Source of the DNA: an uncultured Pseudomonadales bacterium | GTDB lineage: Bacteria > Pseudomonadota > Gammaproteobacteria > Pseudomonadales > Pseudohongiellaceae | Assembly (NCBI GenBank): GCA_943789485.1 | Contig: CALSUH010000007.1 | Coordinates: 278,733 to 342,732, forward strand | DNA: 64,000 bases | Direction: 5' to 3' | In this document: piece by piece, positions 25,320 through 32,309 of the stretch | Numbering within the stretch: the first letter of the stretch is position 1 | Layout of the letters: each line of letters begins with the position of its first letter | Notes under the pieces: generated by a model | The model's database searches: none | Seen by the model: only the letters and a program-made list of their open reading frames with translations | What the model was told of the DNA's origin: nothing | Program-made: the position numbers and the translations under genes

Positions 25320-26699
25320 TTAGCTCTGGTCGTCGCGGCTCTCGACATAACTGGCCATGTTCTCAACGAGCGAGAGTCGACGGAAAAGTTCGTACATCCC
25401 CCACAGTGCGAGCCCGATAATGATTAACATCATGCCCCAGCGCATTAAACCTGCGAAGAAGATCGAATCGAGGATCGGCATCTGCATTTGAAATTGCGCT
25501 AGTGTATTACCTCTATCGAGCATCCAGTGCCAAGCACTGTGTGCCACCAAAGCGGACAGCAGAATAGTGCCAATGCGCTCTTGAACGAAGAAACGAAACA
25601 GAATGCGCAGCAGAGGAATAACCAGAATGAGCACAAGGATCTGACCAAGTTCCACACCAACATTGAACGCCAGCAATGAAGAGAATAGATGTCCGCCAGC
25701 AAACTGCAGCGTGTCGCTAAACAGGAAAGAAAAACCAAAGCCGTGTACCAAGCCAAAGCCAAAAGCAGCCACCCACCGGTGCTGCAGTTTTGCACCAACG
25801 ATGTTCTCAAATGCCATGTAGACAATGGAGAGCGCTATTAGGGTTTCGATCAACGGTGGGAACCACAGCGCGTTAGGCGCCATACCAAATGCCGAACTGA
25901 TAAGAGTAATCGAGTGGGCGATAGTGAACGACGTTACCACTGGAATTAGCGCCCGCATGCTGCGCAGAGGAATCACGAGACAGAATAGAAACAACAAGTG
26001 ATCTATGCCGTCTATAATATGCTCGAAGCCCATATTCACAAATCGGAGTGCGGCCTGATACCAGCGTGGGTCCAATAACACCACACCTGGATTACCAAGG
26101 TAGTTGAATACGCGTTCTGCACCGGATGGCAATAGAAAGCGCAGCACCGTGGTGGTCTGATTCGACAAGGTGCCTATCTCAGGATTGATGGAGAATTCAG
26201 ACTGATCAGACGCGATGGGATAGGTCACCATGACATCCAACACACCCTGTCGCCAAAATAAATCCACGGAATCTTCCAGCCGTGGGCTGAGAATATTTTC
26301 TAAGGCATCATCATAGGTGGTAAAGGACCGGTTAGAGGGTAGCGAGACGCGCACGGTTTCCAGTTGCTTCTCGGTCAATTCCTCACCGTTCTCATAAAAG
26401 CGCATAGATTCAGTGATATAAACACGAGCCGCATCATTCAGAGCGAACTCCGCCTCGGAAAACTGAAGATAGCCGGGGCCTCGCAGCGGAAAACTGATCT
26501 CACCAAAAGCCTCCATAGGCACACGGAGTAATGCCGTCAATTGATCCCCTTCAGGTTTGACGAATGCATATACAGTGACACGGCTGGGAATATCGTGCGC
26601 CAAACTCAATGATGGCAGCAAGAAAGCGGCGAGCAACACACACGGTGTAATGAATTTTTTAAGTAAAACTAAGCCTAATACAGCGTTGATTTTATTCAT
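25320..26699 (-). CDS. HupE/UreJ-type membrane protein with N-terminal exported domain
   Basis: 459 residues. Signal sequence 1-34 (cut after SLA, mature protein begins HDIPSR), an extracytoplasmic domain to about 195, then about seven membrane segments. The motif FEHIIDGIDHLLFLF (225-239) is the His/Asp signature of HupE/UreJ proteins, which in studied cases move nickel or other transition metals. Further His residues lie in FTIAHS and GLVHGFGFSF. It sits between two copper-oxygenase-like genes and is divergent from the PAL-like gene. Supply of copper or zinc to these exported enzymes is an inference from position only. Confidence 0.75.
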   Translation of the reverse strand: MNKINAVLGLVLLKKFITPCVLLAAFLLPSLSLAHDIPSRVTVYAFVKPEGDQLTALLRVPMEAFGEISFPLRGPGYLQFSEAEFALNDAARVYITESMRFYENGEELTEKQLETVRVSLPSNRSFTTYDDALENILSPRLEDSVDLFWRQGVLDVMVTYPIASDQSEFSINPEIGTLSNQTTTVLRFLLPSGAERVFNYLGNPGVVLLDPRWYQAALRFVNMGFEHIIDGIDHLLFLFCLVIPLRSMRALIPVVTSFTIAHSITLISSAFGMAPNALWFPPLIETLIALSIVYMAFENIVGAKLQHRWVAAFGFGLVHGFGFSFLFSDTLQFAGGHLFSSLLAFNVGVELGQILVLILVIPLLRILFRFFVQERIGTILLSALVAHSAWHWMLDRGNTLAQFQMQMPILDSIFFAGLMRWGMMLIIIGLALWGMYELFRRLSLVENMASYVESRDDQS

Positions 26700-26839
26700 A
26701 ATTTCTTATTTATTATTAATGATTTCAGTTAGATAGCTAGGGCATAGTGAATCTCTGCTACAGCCTCAAACGCGCGTCAATCGCTATCCACTAAAGGCTG
26801 TTACAAATACTTACACCAAGCCCCGGATAATTTTGCTTG

Positions 26840-26872
26840 TGAGTATACTGTCTCCAAAGAAATGAGTATACT
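26840..26872. promoter_or_regulatory. Paired GAGTATACT palindromes before the PAL-like gene
   Basis: TGAGTATACT occurs twice (26840-26849 and 26863-26872), 23 bp apart. The second is part of the perfect palindrome GAGTATACTC; the first differs at its last base. Both lie 60-90 bp upstream of the ATG at 26931 and also contain TATACT, a fair -10 element. The pair could be operators or alternative promoters. Confidence 0.45.
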
Positions 26873-26930
26873 CGGTGTTGCTCTGGAAGAGTTAACCCCC
26901 CGTAAATTGGGCATTTGGAGGAAAATAAGA

Positions 26931-28121
26931 ATGAAAAAGAAACTAATTGTAGGTGCAACTCTGGTCGTTGCATTGGTTGTTCTCGGTATTGGACAATCGA
27001 AGATACAAGAGCCAAGCATCGCCGCATCTAACGATGTAATGGCACCACATTTTCTCGTGGACCCATTCTGGCCTAAACCACTCCCAAATCATTGGGCAAT
27101 GGGTAACACAATCGGTGTTGACGTAGACGAGAGAGATCATATCTTCATCGTTCACAGAAATGACGCGTCTCAATTCGGTGGCAACACTGAAATTGGTCTA
27201 CAAGGCGGCGTCGCAGAATGCTGTACTCCTGCACCACCAATCATTGAAATCGACATTGAAGGCAACATCATCAATGCCTGGGGTGGACCTGTTGAAGGCG
27301 CTCCTTACACTTGGCCTGCATCTAACCACGGTATCGAAATTGCCCCTAACGGTGACGTTTGGATCGGTGGTAATGGCGCGGGTGACTCACACGTTCTCGT
27401 GTTTACACGTGACGGCGAGTACATCCGTACAATCGGCATGCAAGGCGAAGATCGCAATAGTAACAGTGAGACGCATTATGGTCGCGTTGCTGAAATCGCC
27501 ATTGACGTTGAAGCCAACGAAGCCTACTTCGCTGACGGTTATCAGAACAAGCGCGTTGCAGTTGTTGACGTAGCTACCGGTGCGTTCAAGCGTTACTGGG
27601 GTGCTTACGGCAATACTCCAGACGATACGGCTGACGTAACATATGTTCCTGGCCAGCCTGGACCGCAGCAATTCCGTGGCCCGGTTCACTGTGCAGAGCC
27701 ATCAAATGACGGACTTGTATATGTATGTGACCGTGGTGCTGACCGAGTTCAGGTGTTCCGCAAAGACGGTACTTACGTAAGAGAAGTTGTTTACAACCCA
27801 GCCACATTGAACCAAGGTTCAACCTGGGACATCGCTTTCTCACGCGACCCTGAGCAAGAGTTCATCTATCTTGCAGACGGTCAAAACTTCAAGATTTCTG
27901 TAATCGATCGTGAGTCAATGGAAGTACTTTACACTTTCGGTCAAGGTGGCCGTCAGCCAGGTACGTTCTACGCACCTCACAGTATTGCCACTGACTCTCA
28001 GAACAACATCTATACTACTGAGACTTATGAAGGTAGCCGCGTACAGAAATTCCTTTACCAAGGAGTTCGCCCGGTAACAGTAGTTGATCGTGCGCCAACT
28101 TGGCCAGCTGACGAGCTGTAA
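26931..28121 (+). CDS. PAL-like six-bladed beta-propeller (peptidyl-alpha-hydroxyglycine lyase homologue)
   Basis: 396 residues from ATG 26931 (MKKKLIVGATLVV), chosen for GGAGGAAAATAAG upstream. An N-terminal membrane anchor or signal (5-20) is followed by NHL-type blades. Compared with rat PAL from memory, the zinc ligands H585, H690 and H786 correspond to H133 (SNHGIEI), H253 (GPVHCAE) and H350 (APHSIA). The catalytic Tyr654 corresponds to Y204 in ADGYQNKRV, R706 to R268 in CDRGADRVQVF, and R533 to R76 in VHRNDAS. Spacings agree closely except one insertion of about 13 residues. PAL cleaves alpha-hydroxyglycine peptides to amide plus glyoxylate. Exported, with its own terminator. Same neighbourhood as three PHM-like genes. 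Confidence 0.8.
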   Translation: MKKKLIVGATLVVALVVLGIGQSKIQEPSIAASNDVMAPHFLVDPFWPKPLPNHWAMGNTIGVDVDERDHIFIVHRNDASQFGGNTEIGLQGGVAECCTPAPPIIEIDIEGNIINAWGGPVEGAPYTWPASNHGIEIAPNGDVWIGGNGAGDSHVLVFTRDGEYIRTIGMQGEDRNSNSETHYGRVAEIAIDVEANEAYFADGYQNKRVAVVDVATGAFKRYWGAYGNTPDDTADVTYVPGQPGPQQFRGPVHCAEPSNDGLVYVCDRGADRVQVFRKDGTYVREVVYNPATLNQGSTWDIAFSRDPEQEFIYLADGQNFKISVIDRESMEVLYTFGQGGRQPGTFYAPHSIATDSQNNIYTTETYEGSRVQKFLYQGVRPVTVVDRAPTWPADEL

Positions 28122-28146
28122 GAAACTTTTCAGAGCGTTTTAAGAT

Positions 28147-28180
28147 AAGCCGTATCGAAGCAATTCGATACGGCTTTTTT
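28147..28180 (+). terminator. Terminator of the PAL-like gene
   Basis: AGCCGTATCGAA and TTCGATACGGCT form a perfect 12-bp stem with a 4-nt loop followed by TTTTTT, 26 bp after the stop codon. Confidence 0.93.
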
Positions 28181-28198
28181 ATGTGCGGTCTATAAGCA

Positions 28199-28430
28199 TC
28201 ATGTATAAAATACTGGGGGCAGGAGAAACGGCAACGATCTTGACTACTGTCTACTCGGTTCTCATTCTATAGGAACCATCTATAAAGTATTGAGCACAGG
28301 AGAAACGGCAACGATCTTGACTACTGTCTACTCGGTTCTCATTCTATAGGAACCATCTATAAAGTATTGAGCACAGGAGAAACGGCGTTTCGTCTCTACT
28401 ACTCTCAATTCGGTTCTGGTTCTGGTTCTG
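28199..28430. repeat. 77-bp tandem repeat, about two and a half copies
   Basis: Copies begin with AGGAGAAACGGC at 28221, 28298 and 28375, exactly 77 bp apart. The unit runs through ACGATCTTGACTACTGTCTACTCGG to CATCTATAAAGTATTGAGCAC. The first copy differs slightly upstream (28199-28220), and the third degenerates after 28386 into a T/C-rich stretch ending in GGTTCT repeated three times (28412-28430). It lies in the 430 bp between the PAL-like terminator and the next gene; no ORF covers it. Confidence 0.9.
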
Positions 28431-28551
28431 ATACTTGATCATGTTTACTAGGTCAATTATGCTCGAAACTCAAACAAATAAGGTTAATTGAGAAATTCGA
28501 TTAATCACAACAACCATCATTAAATCAATAAGCGACGAGAGACTCATCTCC

Positions 28552-29124
28552 ATGAAAATTCGATACCTGATTTCACTAAGTGCAGCCTGCATTAGTTTAT
28601 TCTCCATTTCCGCTCTTGCCGCGGAAGACATTGTCATCAACTACGAAAAGACTGGCAGCCCCCGCGCCGATCTAAGCAACATGAAAGTTAGTTTGCACAT
28701 AGCCGAGTTTACCGATGGCCGGTCTGTAGAAAACCCGCGCCTGATTTCAGATGCTCAGCTTTTGGGTAACGATGGTTTTCAAGCGGAGAAGCCGATCGCG
28801 GAAATAATTCAAGGCGCCATGCAAAGCGGCTTCGTCAACGCAAACGCAAATCTGGTGGATGCAGATGGTGATATGTTCCTGCAGGGAAACCTTACGGCCC
28901 TTGATGCCAAGATAATCGATCGTGGCGGCGTTGAGACGTTAGAATTAACACTGCGCACCTCTGTACAACTAATGAGTGGCAGTCGCACGGTGTGGCAGAC
29001 AAACCTCTTCGGTCGCGGCAGAGCTCCTACCAGCGAAGGCATGCCGGCCACTGTAAGTGCTGCTCTGGACAGACTCATTAATGAGCTCATCGGCGATGAC
29101 TATTTCCTAGCTGAGATTCGCTAG
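28552..29124 (+). CDS. Hypothetical exported protein
   Basis: 190 residues with a clear signal peptide (1-23, cut after ALA) and no lipobox Cys or membrane segment in the mature part. The layout (extension of beta strands, conserved IIQGAMQSGFVNANA and a C-terminal helix SAALDRLINELIGDD) resembles the YajG/LPS-assembly-like group of small periplasmic proteins, but I cannot place it with certainty. It stands alone, flanked by the tandem repeat and a convergent gene. Confidence 0.6.
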   Translation: MKIRYLISLSAACISLFSISALAAEDIVINYEKTGSPRADLSNMKVSLHIAEFTDGRSVENPRLISDAQLLGNDGFQAEKPIAEIIQGAMQSGFVNANANLVDADGDMFLQGNLTALDAKIIDRGGVETLELTLRTSVQLMSGSRTVWQTNLFGRGRAPTSEGMPATVSAALDRLINELIGDDYFLAEIR

Positions 29125-29161
29125 AAATTTGTTTTAGTCATTCTAACTTTAGACCCTCTGC

Positions 29162-29995
29162 CTAGAAACAACCCAGGCTCGTATCCAACGATCCCAATAC
29201 TAGTCTAGGGTTTTCTGGGAAAAAATCTAATCCTGTAGCCGTTTCAATTTCATTGATAGTAGCTGTGGTATCGCAATGATGAACGTGTACGGGTAAATCT
29301 TGATCGAAGATAAACGCCGTAGCCCGATTATCTGCCGAGGCTACAATCTTGAAAAATGCATCTGGCACCCTGTGCTGAATCTGTGTTGCCAAACTGGCAG
29401 CGACCGGTGTGTCTCTAAAAATAGGCCCGGTCAAAACATACACTTCTCGCTCCCTGTTAACCAAATTTCGAATTGACCATTCCAAGCCATACCATGCACC
29501 TAGGCTTAAATTCCGGCTAAGTGCCACCGCATTACTCATGTAATTCACTTCATTCCAGTAAGGAGTGCCTGCAAAATTAACCAGCGGTACTAATTGCGCA
29601 CGAGTAAGTCCAGCCTCTTCGGCATTGATAAAATCCGCCGCACTAAGCGTCTCCTCGACGAAATCATCGATCATGACTGCGCGCGATAGGCTCGAGGCAA
29701 TTCCTATTGAGCCGGATGTAACCCGATAAGCAGCCCAATCAGCTACCTTGTTGCGCGTATTGTATGAAAGTGCATAGATAGGACGAAGAATCAGGTGATT
29801 CTCTACGCTACTCCCTGCCGGGCAGCCGGACAAGCAATGCGCTATACGCAGCTCAGCAGCCTGACTTTGCGACAGGGAGGCAATCAGCAATACTGCTAGA
29901 GCAGCTATACTAGATAGGTAGAGAACGCCTGCCGAGAACGCCGGATGCGCTGGGAAAATGACTACATCTGTCTGTTTAGAACGTTTCAAAAGCAA
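29162..29995 (-). CDS. DNA/RNA non-specific endonuclease fold protein with degenerate active site
   Basis: 277 residues, membrane anchor or signal about 20-46. Family features: RPIYALSYNTRNKVADWAAYRV (71-82 region), EVYVLTGPIFRD (184-195) and VPDAFFKIV, as in NUC1/EndoG-type nucleases. The catalytic DRGH motif is replaced by TRAQ (131-134 in AGLTRAQLVPLVNF), so the general-base His is Gln134. The metal-binding Asn helix is present in altered form (SNAVALSRNLSLGAWYGLE). Nuclease activity is doubtful. It could be a binding protein that kept the fold. Located between the hypothetical gene and paralogue 3. Confidence 0.75.
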   Translation of the reverse strand: MLLKRSKQTDVVIFPAHPAFSAGVLYLSSIAALAVLLIASLSQSQAAELRIAHCLSGCPAGSSVENHLILRPIYALSYNTRNKVADWAAYRVTSGSIGIASSLSRAVMIDDFVEETLSAADFINAEEAGLTRAQLVPLVNFAGTPYWNEVNYMSNAVALSRNLSLGAWYGLEWSIRNLVNREREVYVLTGPIFRDTPVAASLATQIQHRVPDAFFKIVASADNRATAFIFDQDLPVHVHHCDTTATINEIETATGLDFFPENPRLVLGSLDTSLGCF

Positions 29996-30368
29996 GCTAT
30001 CACCTCACTGAGGGTCTGAAAAGACGCGGAGCTCAGATGAATTCTAACGCCTCTAGCCCCCTGAACTCCAGCACCGGTTAAGCATTAATTCGAGACTGAC
30101 AATGGCCTAATTTTGCTCAATGAAGCCGCTACAGTCGGCATTATGTGATTCCTCATATTGCTAACACTTAGGCTGTTTTCTGAAATAGAAAAATTGAGCA
30201 TCCCGCAAAAACACTGAGAAGAAGCCCAATTCGGTGAAAAACAACTTCTCGATTATTAAAATTCACTCTCTTTTTAATATTCGGGAAGTATTCCTAGGAT
30301 TTGCACTCTACTATGCATCCTAGGTCAAAAAGCAGTACCCTATTTTTAGGAAGTTTTTGGAGAGAAAA
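29996..30368. other. Divergent intergenic region before paralogue 3
   Basis: About 370 bp, A/T-rich toward the right. It holds the inverted repeat at 30293-30324 and presumably both divergent promoters. No ORF. Confidence 0.4.
30293..30324. promoter_or_regulatory. Inverted repeat CCTAGGAT-N16-ATCCTAGG
   Basis: Perfect 8-bp arms (30293-30300 and 30317-30324), each containing the self-complementary CCTAGG, 45-76 bp upstream of the paralogue 3 start. The centre-to-centre distance of 24 bp fits a dimeric regulator. Not seen before the other two paralogues. Confidence 0.4.
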
Positions 30369-32114
30369 ATGCTTAGATTTTCAACCATTGCCAAGATCGC
30401 AACCGCATCACTGATGACAGTTTTCGTTGGCATGTCCGTCAACGCCGCTGATCGAATTAGTGATTTTTCATTAACTGATTCCGAAGGCCGTTTTTTCCAA
30501 CTAAGCCGCCATGGCGATGAACAGGCTATTGTTCTTTTTTCCTACGATCCCGAAAGTAGAGACGCAGGTCGTGCCGCTGCTGCTCTAGCGGATGTTGCTG
30601 AGCAATTCGTAGGGCAGAAGGTCGAATTCTTACTGATCAATTCAACTGGTTCCGCTGACAAGCTGAGCATGCGAGAAGCAGCAGAGAAAAAAGACATCAC
30701 TCTGCGCATCCTCATGGATGACGCACAATTAATAGCCGAAGAGCTTGGTCTTAGCCGAGTTGCAGAAGCAGTAATTATTGACCCGACCGCCAAAGAGGTT
30801 GTTTACCGCGGTGCACTTAACGATCGCTTTGCTGAAGGCAGCCGCGCAAGGCGCGCCAAAGAGCATTATGTTGCCGACGCACTAACCGCCCTTATTTCTG
30901 GCCAAAGCATCGCGGCCGAACAAGTTGCCAGTAAGGGTGACAAGATCGACTTCTCAGCTAGCGCTGCTGTTGTCGCTTCAGTTTCCTACGCTAACGACGT
31001 TGCCCCTATTCTTAAGGAACGCTGTGTTTCATGCCATATGGAAGGCGGTATAGCCCCTTTCGCAATGAGTAGCCATCAGATGGTTCAAGGTTGGTCGCCA
31101 ATGATTCGTGAAACGCTTTACACCAAGCGCATGCCTCCGGGTCAGATCGGCAATGAATTCGTCGAAAGCTTCCACGGCGTAAATCACATCACCATCGAAG
31201 AGACTCAGAAGCTGGTTAGCTGGATCAATGCTGGCTCTCCAAACAATGACGACTCAGACCCTCTTGCGGAATATCGTCCGGAAGTTGTTAAGTGGGCTAA
31301 CGGCACACCTGACATAATCATCCCCATTCCTGAGCAACGCATCCCAGCGACTGGCGTTCAAGACTATCGCAACTTAATGCTTCCTCTTGATCTCGATGAT
31401 GACATCTGGGTAAAGGCCGTTGAGTTTGCACCAGGTGACACTACTGTACTTCATCACATCATCGCCTTCTCTTATGGCGCGAATGGAATGAATGAATTTG
31501 AAATACTGAATCAGGGCATCGGTCTTGGCGCCTACGCTCCAGGCAATTCTCTTAATACCTACCCAGATGGTGCTGGCTACCCGCTAGAAGCTGGTGGTGG
31601 CTTGATGCTACAAATGCACTACACCACTTCTGGTAAAGAAGCTGTAGATGCATCAGAAATTGGAATCTACCTTTGGGACGAAGAACCGGATCGCCCTATT
31701 CGTGGTGGCTCAGCTGCAGACCTTAAGATTAGCATCGAGCCATTCGAAGCTGATCACGAGATGGTCGCAACTAAGACGTTCCGTAAAGATGCCTTCCTGA
31801 CAATGATAGGACCGCATATGCACTACCGTGGTTCTGATGCGAATTTCAAACTCGTCTACCCTGATGGCAAGGTCGAGGAAATCCTCAACGTACCTAATTA
31901 TCAGTTTAACTGGCAGAAGACTTATGACTTTAAAGAGCCTAAGTTCCTACCTGCTGGCACTGAGATGGTGTTCAGAGCTACATTCGACAACTCGGCGAAT
32001 AACCCATTCAACCCTGACCCATCGTCAACGATTTCGTGGGGGGAACAAACCTGGCAAGAGATGTTCTTCGGTTTCTTCCGCTATGTGGATGCGGAATCAA
32101 GCGAGGGTGAATAG
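30369..32114 (+). CDS. Exported redoxin-like/cytochrome c/PHM-like copper monooxygenase fusion (paralogue 3)
   Basis: 581 residues from ATG 30369 (MLRFSTIAKIATASL) with GGAG six bases upstream; a TTG 12 bp earlier is possible. Signal peptide 1-26. Thioredoxin-like domain about 27-150 without any cysteine, so thiol chemistry is excluded. Heme motif CVSCH 219-223 and KRMPP at 253-257. Copper ligands: HH 362-363, H417, HMH 483-485, M565. It is the most divergent of the three (different loop after HH, and QEMFFGF in place of DEMFIGY) and is transcribed away from the others. Confidence 0.85.
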   Translation: MLRFSTIAKIATASLMTVFVGMSVNAADRISDFSLTDSEGRFFQLSRHGDEQAIVLFSYDPESRDAGRAAAALADVAEQFVGQKVEFLLINSTGSADKLSMREAAEKKDITLRILMDDAQLIAEELGLSRVAEAVIIDPTAKEVVYRGALNDRFAEGSRARRAKEHYVADALTALISGQSIAAEQVASKGDKIDFSASAAVVASVSYANDVAPILKERCVSCHMEGGIAPFAMSSHQMVQGWSPMIRETLYTKRMPPGQIGNEFVESFHGVNHITIEETQKLVSWINAGSPNNDDSDPLAEYRPEVVKWANGTPDIIIPIPEQRIPATGVQDYRNLMLPLDLDDDIWVKAVEFAPGDTTVLHHIIAFSYGANGMNEFEILNQGIGLGAYAPGNSLNTYPDGAGYPLEAGGGLMLQMHYTTSGKEAVDASEIGIYLWDEEPDRPIRGGSAADLKISIEPFEADHEMVATKTFRKDAFLTMIGPHMHYRGSDANFKLVYPDGKVEEILNVPNYQFNWQKTYDFKEPKFLPAGTEMVFRATFDNSANNPFNPDPSSTISWGEQTWQEMFFGFFRYVDAESSEGE

Positions 32115-32131
32115 CCTTAGCTAGCTGTTTA

Positions 32132-32168
32132 CAAAATCCCGGTCATTGTAAAGTAACCGGGATTTTTC
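32132..32168 (+). terminator. Terminator of paralogue 3
   Basis: AAAATCCCGGT and ACCGGGATTTTT form the stem around a 12-nt loop, starting 18 bp after the stop codon and ending in a T-run. Confidence 0.9.
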
Positions 32169-32309
32169 GTCTAAAACTCCTGAAAAAAATCCATTAAGGA
32201 CTACTACGGCCTAAAGCAAAAAGTGCGCGACTTCAAAGCGCTATGACAGCTTGCAGGGAAGTTGCTAGTATCAAGACTCCTTCATCAATTAAATAAGAAT
32301 CCGGAAACA

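Noticed and set aside
28199..28430. CRISPR array
   Set aside because: The period is a constant 77 bp with no unique spacers, and there are no cas genes; it is a plain tandem repeat.
29162..29995. Active secreted nuclease or toxin
   Set aside because: The catalytic DRGH is TRAQ, and no immunity gene or secretion tag is present.
21236..32114. Cytochrome c peroxidase or methanobactin/MopE-type copper system
   Set aside because: There is one heme motif per protein, no second CxxCH or MauG layout, and the copper ligands follow the PHM pattern instead.
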